Shown one piece after another: positions 19,701-30,560 of a stretch of 64,000 nucleotides of DNA. The position numbers were made by a program, and so were the translations under genes. The stretch covers positions 17,050,410-17,114,409 of the forward strand of contig NC_040027.1 of assembly GCF_000972845.2 (NCBI RefSeq). Direction: 5' to 3'. Source of the stretch: Larimichthys crocea (Eukaryota; Chordata; Actinopteri; Sciaenidae). How positions within the stretch are numbered: the first letter of the stretch is position 1; each line of letters begins with the position of its first letter. The notes beneath the pieces are model-generated. The model worked only from the letters and a program-made list of their open reading frames with translations, was not told the DNA's origin and ran no database searches.

Positions 19701-22700
19701 AATTGTGGTGACAACAGTCGATTGTTGAGACGGTAGTTGAAGTAGTTCAGCTCTTCGCCCTCTCAAGCTTTCCGTTTCAGTTGTACCGTGCACAAGACAC
19801 ACTCAAAGAACTACATGACCCAACTTTACAGAACCTGCCTCTTGAAACTAGACAGATTTCCTGAGTGTAAGACGCTACCATGGCCCTGAGCTACACCAAA
19901 ATAAGAGACTCAGCATCATATTCTGACCTTGCCAAAGTTTCCCCAGGTGACAGTGACTCTGTTGGTGGCGTTGGAGAGATGCAACCAGGGAGTGATGTTT
20001 ACAGGACGACAAGGACGACGGGGTTCAACACCAGGCTTATTCGATGGGTAATAGCCCTGTAAAGACACACAGAGAAATATGTGAACAATTGATAGTAAAT
20101 AATAATGACATTAGATTGGCTGTGACCAGGTGGCAAGTCTCCTCAAACCTAAACCAGTAACTCTCTGCCTGTATTTGAAAACAAACGGCTTAAGTCATGT
20201 TTGTAATGTGAAGGTGTGTCTCGTTTCCGTGAAGTGAAGCAACTCACCGGCACGTGACAGTAGGACTGGTTGACTTTGACAGCAATGTTAGGAGGATACT
20301 GGTCTTCCTGAACGCCAATGGAGTCTGTGTAACAGAGTCTGCAACGAAGAGAGAATGCTTTTCATCATAAGAATGTGTGACAGTATAGCTCATCAGCATG
20401 CTTAGACATCATTTTTCGAATACTTCAGAACCTGACTGTTCAGATGAATGATTCATATACTTATAAATAGACTTTTACAAGAACATCAGAAGGAGTGTGA
20501 ACTTACCTAAGAACCACTTGGATAGATCTGATTCCTGGACGAAGCTCACTGAGAGAGTAAAAAGGTCACACAGTTAAAATGTAAGTTAGTTACAGTTTGT
20601 AAATAGAGCTAATGTTAACAATTCTGATTTTTTTTTATTGTCCTTACCTTGCATTTCTGATCTGGTCTGCTTGATTCGGTGTTAACTCAAATATGCACTG
20701 ACTGTCCTGCAGTTTCTCATTGTTCTGGGCAACTGTAAATATGTGTAGAGAAAATCCATCACAAAAACAGCACGGTATATGATTGAACATTTCTACAAAA
20801 CATCAAACTAAATATACACTCACTTAGCTCTGTTGGTGGCAACAGTGTCTCCAATGTTTGGTAGAAGGGCAGTGGCACCAGCTTGACTTCTGGTGCAGGC
20901 GTGGGGATGGGTTTGGAAATGCCGTTGAGGTAGTCTGCGCCCTGAGAGGTGGCAGTGGGGGAGGAGCTGAGGGATGAATAGGCAACTGAGACGCTCTCCG
21001 GACGCCGTGCCGCAAGCCAGCCAGATGTTTTGGGGAAGCGCGACTCGTAGAGCTGTCTGACGTTCTTCAGGAGCTCTGGGCTGTATTCAGTCTGCACTAG
21101 CCGCAGTGCACGCCCCACCAGGTCCTGTTTCAGCCCACTTTTGCTGCGGCCCATTGAGGCCAGCAGCGTCTGCAGGTCTGAGACCCGGAAACTTTTGACC
21201 ATGTTCTAGAGGGAGGACAGGACAAAAAGATGAGAAACACGACACAGAGGAAACAAAGTTTATAAACAGGTAAAGACTGAGTGACAATGCCATGAATTTC
21301 AAGTCCAGACTCATTTTTAGAGCAATCCAAGGCATACTGATATATCACTATTGTACTTGAACTGAATCCAAAGCCATTATCATCGTGGTAGTAAATAGTT
21401 TTGCCTCTAACTTCAAGCATATTTTTTCTTTCTTAAACTGTTCGAGCTCTTAAAAGCTATTTACAGATTTTCTAAAGGCATCACTTACTGTGAAAAACCT
21501 GCATGACACAAGGTTTTTATATATTTATTCTATGAATTTCTTCAGTGAATGCATTAAGACATAAACATGCTCTATCTGGGGAAACAACAACAAAAACAAA
21601 CATAAAAATAAATCCAATAATTCAATTCCTTCTGGGAATGCTTTCCTTATCACAGGTTCACCCATGACAGGCTCCTGGCATTAATCTAGACTTTATATGT
21701 GACATTTAACGTGACATAATTGTGCCTTATACCAATATTAGCTTCTGTTCTTGGTCACTTTAATCCTACGGAGACTTGAACCTGCCTCGTAAGTAGCCGG
21801 ATATAGTAAGAAGTCACACTGGTCTTCAATCTGATCGATTGCATCTCGGTTTTCATTGTCTTATTCTTTCAACAAACAAACAAACTTAAAATGTATGACT
21901 GCACCTCTGCATTCATTCAGTCATTTTCAAGTGCACAGGCCGTGTCTGTCACCTTGCACTATGTTTAGTTTCAAGAGCAACTAAAAAAAAAGAGTGTGTC
22001 AAAACCTATAGTTTGGATCTTTACTACAAAAATAAACAGGTTTGCCTTGTGTGATGTTTATATGTAAATCTGTGAGGTAGAATGCACTTCAAATATTTAA
22101 AAAAAAATACACTTTAAACATTCCTGATGCTCAAATCAAGCTGAGCATTCACTGCTGTGTCAAAATGTCATTTTCACGGATGAACTTGTTTATCCGGTCG
22201 TGACATCACAGAAGAGAAATCATAACAAGCACATTTGTTTACTCTGAATGAAAAGGCCTTAACCTTTAATTAACATCACGCAGGTCTAAAAATAAAAAAA
22301 AATAATAAAAGTAGTCGGTCTACATTTCGATTAGCAGCACTAGATTTGTACACATGTGATAAAAACATACATGAGGATGTTTGATTAACACAAAGTATGT
22401 GCCTGTGGAGGTGAAGCAGAGCCTGAGCCGTGTAGCATGCTTTAGCTTTGTCTGACATTGTTGGAGCAGTGCTGCTGCTGCTCGCTGCTTTGTGTCTAGA
22501 TGGAAATCTCCACAATAACGCGGCTGTCTAACAGGCATCCGATGAACAACAACAACAACAAAAATAAAGAAGCAGCCATCAAGTCAGTGAAGCAGTTTCT
22601 TTACAGCCTCTCTTAAAACACAGCAGTGTGAGCCTGCGCTAAGCGGGCTGGGCTGTCGGTATTCAATCATGGCAACTGGACCTTTTGACAGGTGCACAGC

Positions 22701-23124
22701 TCCACAAACTAACCGGCTTCACTACAGACAGACATCACTGTGTGTCAAACAACAATCACATAGCAACGTGCCCCCTGGGCAGCGTGTTAGCAGCGAGTGT
22801 TTTTTTGTTTTTTTGTCACGGTCACATCATTCATTTTCGGTGTGTCTTCTCTTCCAGCGTGATGCTAGCTCACAGCAACGCACTTGCCTGGTTAACGAGG
22901 CTAGCTGCGTTAGCTACTAGAAAAAAAACGGCTCGTCTGTTTCGTCGTGAATGTAACCCGACACATTTGTGAGAGCACAGACTCTTAGCTATATCCACAC
23001 AAAGCACCCCCAGCTTCCCCACGACCGGGTTTTGGGTTTGAAATCACACTCCCGCGCCCGTCTCCCGTCAAACCGAAGCTAGCCGAGCTCTACTTGCCAT
23101 CGCTTCCACCAGTTCGGCCGCCAT
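16730..23124 (-). CDS. pias4: PIAS4 SUMO E3 ligase, 11 coding exons, complete
   Basis: Nuclear E3 that brings UBC9-SUMO to transcription and DNA-repair targets. Coding exons in transcript order: 23124-23098, 21205-20824, 20732-20648, 20548-20507, 20338-20248, 20056-19928, 18813-18708, 18514-18441, 18301-18141, 17261-17110, 17004-16730. Phases join to 1524 nt, 507 aa (human PIAS4 510). Residues: SAP domain about 10-47 with LxxLL motif LQTLL 20-24; PINIT domain about 120-285 with PVNIT 227-231; SP-RING about 300-360 with C322, C327, H329, C332, C350, C353; SUMO-interacting motif VVDLTL 460-465 followed by a Ser/Glu run. The C-terminus [17 protein letters not shown] matches the PIAS4 tail pattern (PKRR...KGLVPAC in human), not PIAS1. 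All introns are GT-AG except intron 1, which fits only as GC-AG. It lies in the same orientation as map2k2. Confidence 0.95.
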
Positions 23125-23260
23125 CTTCGTGCAGCAGTACCGCGAGAGTCGGAGACGACGGCTAGTCTTTCACCAATGAGACGCGGGGGCCGCTTTGATT
23201 GACGTGCGGCTCCGGCCAATCACGGCGCGGCTTTAACCGCAAGCCGAAGGGCTACACATG
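23125..23260 (-). promoter_or_regulatory. pias4: CpG-rich, TATA-less pias4 promoter
   Basis: Just upstream of the pias4 ATG is a CpG-rich segment with two CCAAT boxes (about 23172-23176 and 23216-23220) and a TGACGTGC element between them. No TATA box is visible. This is typical of a housekeeping promoter. Position and motifs are seen; function is inferred. Confidence 0.5.
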
Positions 23261-24680
23261 AAATAGGCGGGAGCGCCGTTTTTTAAAGTCACAGTGCAAC
23301 TTTTTTAAAAACACTAAGAGACAGGTCTGATTTTCAAAAACAGGCCTCGGTGTCCATAAATGTTACCCAGTTTGATTGTATTCTGACACCCCGAGATGTT
23401 TCGGTTTTATAGTATTGAGATGTTGTGAACGCGTGTCTTGAAAACTGTTTAAATTCAACGTTGGTGTAAAGCATGGGGTCGTCAAGTGGACCGGGTCGCA
23501 TGGTCCCTTCAAGTCCCGTCCGAGCAAAAAAATCCACTCCGGGTTCAGCGCCCAAGCCATGAGATGTGGAGCTGATGCTTTGTCTGAGGTATGCTCATAA
23601 TTGAATTAAAATGTCTAATTAACGACATGGAGTTACACTTAAAGTGTAGACTAGTCATCCCCCATCCAAAACACAAATGCCATGCTGTGCCACACTTTAA
23701 AGTAAAATGGAAATAAGTCTGGTAAGAACACATGTATGCTCCCTGTGGTGATCCAGCCCTGCTTTTCCAAAAAGCCCCTCATATGTGGCAAAGAATAGCC
23801 TCATGGAAACACAAAAATCAATTGAAGGAATTGCAGTATCATGTAATAACATGGTGTGTTTTGTTTGGCTTTACTTGGATGTGAAACGTCAATAAAACAA
23901 TGCTGTGTATTCAGGAGAGCTGGCTTTGCCACTGTGCTGCTTGATGAAAAAGATCATCCATGATTAGGATTTCTAAATAAAAAAGGCCTGCATAGGATAT
24001 AGGAAATATAGAATTTAGTTATCTTAATACACCTGTCCACCTATATATGTAGATATATGTGTGTATATATATAGAAGAGAGCACTATACTTCCTTATACT
24101 TAGCTATATTAATTTTCATGTAGACTTATGTTCTACCAATTAAAGCAATATGAAGTAATATTACGAATAGTAACCTGTATTGTCTTTAGGCTACTGTCTA
24201 CTGTATTTGGGTCTGCATTTATCTGTAACATATATATTAATATAGCTACAATGCAAAAGCTTGCTACTATAAAGGATGTGTAGTGTCCTTTTATGCATGT
24301 ATAACATGTTCTATTATTTAAACAGAAGAGGGCAACATGGTCCATGGTTTGACCTGACTGTAATTTAATTCATTTCCTCACTAAAACTGAGTCTTCTTTA
24401 GATACTTTATTACCTGTTATCTGGATTATTGTGAGGATGGCTCATGTTAAAGACACAAATACAAAGGTACACGGACATGGTTAAAAACAGATATTTATTT
24501 GTTTCAGATACCAGATATAAAACATGGAAATAAAACATTGATTAATTCTATTTGATGTAACACTGCATACCCTGCAGCTTTCACACCCTGAAAGTGTGTT
24601 ACAGATTTACTGAGGCACTAGATGAAGTCTCAAACATGGGGCTTCAAGTGGTTTCATAACACTGTTTTAAGATGGATTCA

Positions 24681-24726
24681 GAATCAGAATCAGAAGTACT
24701 TTATTAATCCCCATAGGAAAATTGAT
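24681..24726 (+). repeat. 'ACTTTATT..CCCC' teleost repeat, copy 3
   Basis: CAGAATCAGAAGTACTTTAT followed by TAATCCCCATAGGAAAATTG. It matches copies 1 and 2. Confidence 0.55.
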
Positions 24727-24908
24727 AGGTTGCTTTAGTGAACCTCATAATTGGTACAAAACATTTAAAGATCCATGGCTTTTCTTCATTGTAAAAACTG
24801 GTACACATTTTAATTATTCAAATGTTTTTTTTGTTTTGTTTTTCAACTTTGTGTACTTGTGCTGTTGATATTTGACCTGTGTATCATACCATAAATATAC
24901 CATAAACT

Positions 24909-24992
24909 GACTTTATTTTCACTAAAACCATAGAAATTCATCATTGGCATGACTTTATTTTCACTAAAACCATAGAAATTCATCATTGGCAT
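24909..24992 (+). repeat. Exact 42-bp tandem duplication
   Basis: Positions 24909-24950 and 24951-24992 are identical, each starting GACTTTATTTTCACTAAAAC and ending CATCATTGGCAT. Absence of any difference implies a recent duplication or an assembly artefact. Confidence 0.9.
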
Positions 24993-25589
24993 TAAAAACA
25001 TCATCACAGTCACAGTCAACAATTAGCCAATACAATGTCCATCACACAGTTTAAAAAACATAGAAAACAGTGTAGTAGTGCAGAAGCATTTCAGTTTTGG
25101 TCTCTGAGATGGATCTTAAAATATATTGAAGATCACAAGTAGAAAGACTGTAACACTTATATGTTTATACTGTTTGGTATATGAAAGACAGAGACATGTT
25201 AAGAACAGAGTATTCATTCATTTGATTTGTGTCTTCACAGTATAGTCGTGCTCTATCCAAAGAAAGAGACTCAACTGTATGTGTATTGTCTCCAAGACGT
25301 TGAATTTGACCCATTAATTACTGCTCTTTAGTATTTGAAGTAATTCTTTGGACAGCATCTACGCAGACAAAACAACATTAACAGGATAACACTGGTATCT
25401 AAAAGGCCTTCAATTCCACAGCATCCATCCTCTGCACACCATGTCGTACTAAATCTTGAGTGTTTAATCTCCCGTAATTACAAAGATTTGCTTAGGTTAA
25501 TAAAAATAATCGGCCTCAATTAAGACCCCCTACCTGGACCTCCCCTGTGCCTTCTTTGCCCCTTTCTGTGAGGGATAAATTCACAGTCA

Positions 25590-25597
25590 TATAAATA
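25590..25597 (+). promoter_or_regulatory. foxq2: TATA box upstream of foxq2
   Basis: TATAAATA stands about 400 nt upstream of the foxq2 start codon. A start site some 25-30 nt downstream would give a 5'UTR of about 370 nt. That segment has no in-frame ATG ahead of 25991. The motif is seen; its use is inferred. Confidence 0.45.
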
Positions 25598-25990
25598 GAG
25601 TCACCTCCCAAACCGCGAAGCACACCTCTTCGATTCAGGAGCAAAAAAGGCTGTTGGATATTGAGAAAGTAGTCTGGTTCATCGGGTTTATCAGAGAGGC
25701 AGAAACGTTTAATTAAAATTTGTTCCTAAATAAAGTAGCCGCATTCAGTCTTATAGACTGACGTTGTTTCCACAGGAGTGTGTTGTTCGTGAGTGTGTTG
25801 AGGTTAGCGACAGTTGAGAGGCTCATCTTTATCTGTGATCTTGTCACCACAAATACTTCGAAGAATCAAGGGGTGTTCAGTTTTAGAAAGGTCCTGCCAT
25901 ACCAGACATGCTGTGAAAGACTCTTGGAAGACACACTTTTCATTTTTCATCTTCTTCAACAAACAGTTAGGAACCGCTAAAACCTGTGTA

Positions 25991-27356
25991 ATGAGTCTGA
26001 GATATCTTAATTCAGAGATGACAATGGAGCACAGAAGTAGCTGTACAGGCGGCAGAGTAAGGCTGGGACTGAGCTTCACTATCGACTACCTTCTATTCAA
26101 TAAAGGAGTCAAAGGTTCTAAAGAAGAAGCGACAGGAAGTCGTACAGCCGAGCAGACAGTGGACAACATGCTAAATCATCAGAATCCTAAACCCAAAGAG
26201 GTGGAGATTCACTCTGCGATACAGGAGAAGCAGCTACAGAGGTCAGAGGCTGAGACCGAAGAAAGGAAAGTCAAAGAAGAGGAGGGGGATGAAGAGCAAC
26301 AAGAGGAGGGGGAGGAGGAAGTGACAACCACCAGATCTATCGGCAACAGTCCAGAGAAGTCTGCAGACAAACCCAACCAGTCGTACATTGCGCTCATCTC
26401 CAAGGCAATCCTGGCATCGGAGGGGAAGAAACTGCTGCTATGTGACATCTACCAGTGGATCATGGACCACTACCCGTACTTCAAGAGTAAGGTATGATCT
26501 GGAAGACAGATAGACAGAGAGCTGTGGCACAGTCAAATTGGTCTATAATGTCAAGTAAAAACTATGATAAAGGTGATCTATTTTCACAGATCGTGAGAAA
26601 GCGTGTTTCATTCAGTCGCTGAAAAATAACATGGCAGCCAATTTCACAAGTGAAGCAAACGCACTTGGCACAAGTAATCTGTCTGAGTGGTTAAGCAATT
26701 AGGTGCTTGCAGGAAAACTAGATGATCTTCTTGTTGGCAAATTCACAAATAAAGTAATCCTGTTGCTAGGTTGCAAAATGCTTTTGCCAGGTGCAACAAC
26801 AGATTGGACGTATCCTAGTGGATTAAAGATGATCACTGGTTTGATGTGCCGAAGAGGGAACTCAAGGTGTTTTGTCTTACTATGATCATATACAGCTATA
26901 TAAGATCAGGGATACTTAACAGCCACCTGTGTTTTCTTAGTTCTCAGGTTTTAATCATATTCCTTTTTTTTGCTCCAACAGGATAAAAACTGGAGAAACA
27001 GCGTGCGTCACAACTTGTCCCTGAACGATTGCTTCATCAAAGCAGGCCGCAGCGAAAACGGTAAAGGCCACTTCTGGGCAATTCACCCCTCAAACTACCA
27101 GAACTTTTTAAACGGGGACTACCACTGCCGGCGGGCACGACGCAGAGTTCGCAGGATAGCAGGACAGTTCCCACTTCCCTCCATCAGCTCCCCTTACCAC
27201 CCTGTCCTTGCCCGGCCCCACAGAACAACCTATTGGTGCTGCCCTCAGGTCCAAACACTTCCTCTGTCCTGCTTGGCACCCAGACTCTACTGGCCATGGT
27301 CCAGCGTGCAGCCTCAAGTGGGGCTTCACCCGCGCCTGCGTGCCCCTGTACCCTGA
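25991..27356 (+). CDS. foxq2: Forkhead transcription factor, FoxQ2 type, two exons
   Basis: Nuclear DNA-binding repressor or activator of the forkhead family. Exons 25991-26491 and 26982-27356 (AAG/GTATGA donor, CCAACAG/GAT acceptor) give 291 aa from the first ATG. ATGs at 26018 and 26024 are also in frame, and the last has the best Kozak context (A at -3, G at +4), so the protein may be 280-291 aa. Residues (from 25991): eh1-like Groucho-binding motif FTIDYLLF 29-36; acidic Glu-rich stretch about 89-110; forkhead about 127-225, with [11 protein letters not shown] and the recognition helix [15 protein letters not shown]; basic end [14 protein letters not shown]. The eh1 near the N-terminus, the [12 protein letters not shown] end and the intron inside the forkhead fit FoxQ2. 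In zebrafish foxq2 is reported to specify blue (SWS2) cones, and it is not known from placental mammals. It is head-to-head with pias4. Another Fox class is less likely. Confidence 0.8.
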
Positions 27357-27448
27357 GAGTGAAGCGTTTGTATTTTTTAAAAGGTATTTTTGAATCATAT
27401 AAAGCTGCACTTCTTTCATTTGTATTCTGAATGTTTTGTTATAATCTG

Positions 27449-27454
27449 ATTAAA
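27449..27454 (+). terminator. foxq2: Candidate foxq2 polyadenylation signal (ATTAAA)
   Basis: ATTAAA lies 93 nt after the foxq2 stop codon. It is followed within about 40 nt by a T- and GT-rich segment, including the (GT)n run at 27509. This is a common arrangement for a short 3'UTR. Confidence 0.35.
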
Positions 27455-27508
27455 TCATATTGAATTCAACACCTTGATTTGTTTTTAATCAGCTCCCTCA
27501 GATGTGTT

Positions 27509-27532
27509 GTGTGTGTGTGTGTGTGTGTGTGT
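27509..27532 (+). repeat. (GT)n microsatellite
   Basis: About 12 GT units downstream of foxq2. Confidence 0.9.
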
Positions 27533-28380
27533 ACACACTTGTCTGTGCGTGCAGATAGTACTAAAAGTGAGCCCAGTGCTAAAATACCACCCGGTGTTAG
27601 ATGCTAATTAGTCAAAGCTGTCGGGATGCAAAATCTTCTGCCTTAAGACACTAAAATCGGGCTTTCCAAAGCCGACTCCCAAGGATATGAGGCCAGATAA
27701 TCTGAGCAATCCCAAATAGTTTCAAGAAATGGGAAGCTTATCACACAGTGTAATCCGTAACCGCTGTTGCAGAAAGAGGGAGACCACGGGAGGTCAGGGA
27801 TGAAGGGAGCAGAGGAAAGGGAAGGAGGCAGGGAGAGAGGGAGGGAGGGAGAGATAGGATAAAGCTGATTTATTGGAGAGAGGTGGGAGGGCTTTTTTTT
27901 TAGGGATTCTGTATTTGTTAAGAAGAAGAATAAGTCAGGGCAGCTACTGAAGTAATGAAAGATTTACTTAAGTTTACCATCAAAATGAATACAGTACAGT
28001 ATTTTATTGTTAAGATCAATTTATGTGATTTTTTTTTTTTTCAAATAAAGGACTCCTTAAGATCTAAGCTCTAAAGCACTTCAGTTATAAGATGACTTCA
28101 AAATATTGCCATAATAAGAATCAAGTCAATTTTTACCTGTCCGGCTCTCACATCAATAGTGAAATTCCTCTCTGACTTGCAAAGGTTGGCATTTACATCC
28201 ACGGTGCTCCAGCCTAAGAGGATTAGGTCATACATTGACTTTTCTGAAGTTTGTTTGTCTCAGCTCATGTGGGCTTCTTATTTGCAAATTATTGAATATT
28301 TGAATAAGGCAATATTTGACATGAAATTAAATTCTAAGCAGACAATAATATGTCAGAAGGCTAAAGCTTAAGAGAGAGCA

Positions 28381-28383
<3 letters not shown>

Positions 28384-28423
<40 letters not shown>
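28384..28423 (+). repeat. (GT)20 microsatellite
   Basis: Uninterrupted GT run, 200 bp before a complementary (CA)n run at 28625. Confidence 0.95.
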
Positions 28424-28427
<4 letters not shown>

Positions 28428-28623
28428 CACAAGTTATTTTCTGGGGATGCTCATTAGAACAATGACAAATCCATCTAATTAATTTTTGTTCACCAAATCT
28501 TCCTATTCAATGTCAGCAGCTAATTGGAGTCCTAATTTGCTTAATTCCCATGAATTGCTCTCTGCATCAAATCCTCTTCAATTCACCAGCTTTAAGGCTT
28601 TAATTTGGTTGCATATGTTTGTT

Positions 28624-28624
<1 letters not shown>

Positions 28625-28668
<44 letters not shown>
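28625..28668 (+). repeat. (CA)22 microsatellite
   Basis: Uninterrupted CA run, complementary to the GT run at 28384. Confidence 0.95.
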
Positions 28669-28669
<1 letters not shown>

Positions 28670-30239
28670 CATGCAAACACAAGCAAGAGTTACATTTCAC
28701 ACACATACAGCTCCTAAAACACTTGCAGAAGAACACTGTACACACACACATTTGTTCAAATACCCAAATTAGTGTGTGATATGAGTGATGTGCTTTTTTG
28801 TATAAATATAAAATAATATGTCAGCAACTCAAATAAAAAAAAATACATAAAGAAAAACCAACATCATTTATGTTCAACTAACAAAATTATAATGAACTAC
28901 CTTTCTAGGAGAATAAGATTGAGGTCATGAGCTCTGCGTGTGTTCATACGTGCATGTCATTCTGTTAATCTAATGAGATGGGTCATGCAGACGGCCGTAG
29001 ATTAAGGCACAAAGATTTGTTCCTGATTAGCAGAGAGTGAGGTAAGAAGATCAGTCCTGGTGGCTAAGATGGCGATGAAACATTATGGCCGTGTTTCAAT
29101 ACAATACATTTACAGCCGCATTCTAGCATCTGATTCCCCCTTAGCTTACACAGATCTCATTGATTTGGACTCAACATACAACAGTTCACACAGCAAAGGA
29201 TGAAGCCTGAACCGTGCATGAGGAAATAGATCAAAGAGATACACAGGAAAAAAGGAAAGGGTTGCCTTGGTTCTCAGCTTGTAGCTTATATTGTGTGTAA
29301 TATATGTAACGCATTAGTAGGACTGTAGAGATGATTTACGTAAACTCCTTTTTAAAAATGAATTAACCAAATAACTGTAATCTATAGCATCTCTGCGTCT
29401 GTGACATTGGTTATAGCTGGTTACACAAATTACAGTTACACAAATAACTTGAGATAAAGCTCTTATAAACTACAGTTTATATTTTAATCCATAGCCTTTA
29501 TTCCCTGAAAAACAGCCTCCATGAATTCTTGAAGAAATGCATTTGAAAATAATTTAAAAGAACATTTAACACAGATTGAAATCTGTGGATTTTTGCACGG
29601 TCTAAATGATTTTTTGCATGTCTCCAAGCACACTTTAAACCCCACAAAACCACATCCTTTTAATTATTAATTGATGTGGCTGATATCTAGACCTGATTTT
29701 AAACCTGATGGACAGTTAGAGCTGCAGAGCTCTGAAATAATAAATCATCTTTGAGTATTGTGTGTTTCAGCTACTATTCAGCTGTGTTTTTTTTAGAGAA
29801 ATAGTTCAATGAAATCTTGATTTGTGGTTCAGCACTATCTTTTTTAAAATTTTGATTTAGTTTAACTTAACAACGTTGCACTGTATTTTAGATATACGTT
29901 GTGAAAAGAGAGTGATAAACACTGTGTATGTATTAAAAATACAACAAACTTGATAATATAAATAATAAACATAAAGGAAAGAAGCATCTATAAAACATTA
30001 GATTTCCTAATGGACAACCACGTGATTTAAAAAAAAAGAAAGAAAAAAAAAAGAAATGTACTCTTTGTTTGACTTTATTCACTTAATTATTTGTCTTTTT
30101 TTTCTCAGCACTGCAACTTAAGAATAACTCTCAATAGGCCCTAAACCTGGAGGAGTCCAAATTGCAAGTCTATTAGAAAACATGATTGCATAGAAGTAAG
30201 TAGTATTTAAGGCTTAGAAAGCGCTATAGTTGAACCAAA

Positions 30240-30560
30240 ACCAGCTGCTATTTTCTGGTTGTGTCCCACCATGAACAATAGCCTGGCGTTACCTCGGCTT
30301 CAAAGGCTCCATAATAGTCAATCGATCAGAATGCGAGGCGCTATTCTGCAGATTACTGTTAACAATAATTTGCCTCCTAGTGCACCGTTGCCATCTTTGA
30401 AGCAATGTTTTATTGCCTTTTTTTCCCCATCTGCATCTGTCATCCCCGAGGTCCACTGTTTGATCTCTCCCCACCAGTGTCTGCCTCCCCGGGGTCGCGT
30501 TGACCTGTTGATTGGCAGCTGCGATCAGACATATGGTGGGACGAGGCATCGACCGGAGCT
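30240..30560. promoter_or_regulatory. Candidate enhancer block A
   Basis: Unique, non-repetitive sequence in the desert. It contains AACAATAG and TAACAATAATT (SOX-like), CAATCGATCAGAATGCG (onecut-like) and CTCCATAATAG. A frame of about 175 codons on the plus strand has no protein-like features. The enhancer role is inferred from composition only. Confidence 0.35.

Larger units (their letters stand above)
23261..25589. other. pias4-foxq2 intergenic spacer
   Basis: No gene is seen. The spacer is AT-rich and contains a teleost 'ACTTTATT' repeat remnant (24.68-24.73 kb) and an exact 42-bp tandem duplication (24.91-24.99 kb). Its right end would hold upstream control of foxq2. Confidence 0.5.

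Noticed and set aside
23334..23560. Minus-strand frames in the pias4-foxq2 spacer
   Set aside because: Short, overlapping in two frames, no domain and no splice context.
25814..25990. N-terminal extension of foxq2 from a TTG at 25814
   Set aside because: No ATG in this stretch and residues are not forkhead-family-like; treated as 5'UTR.
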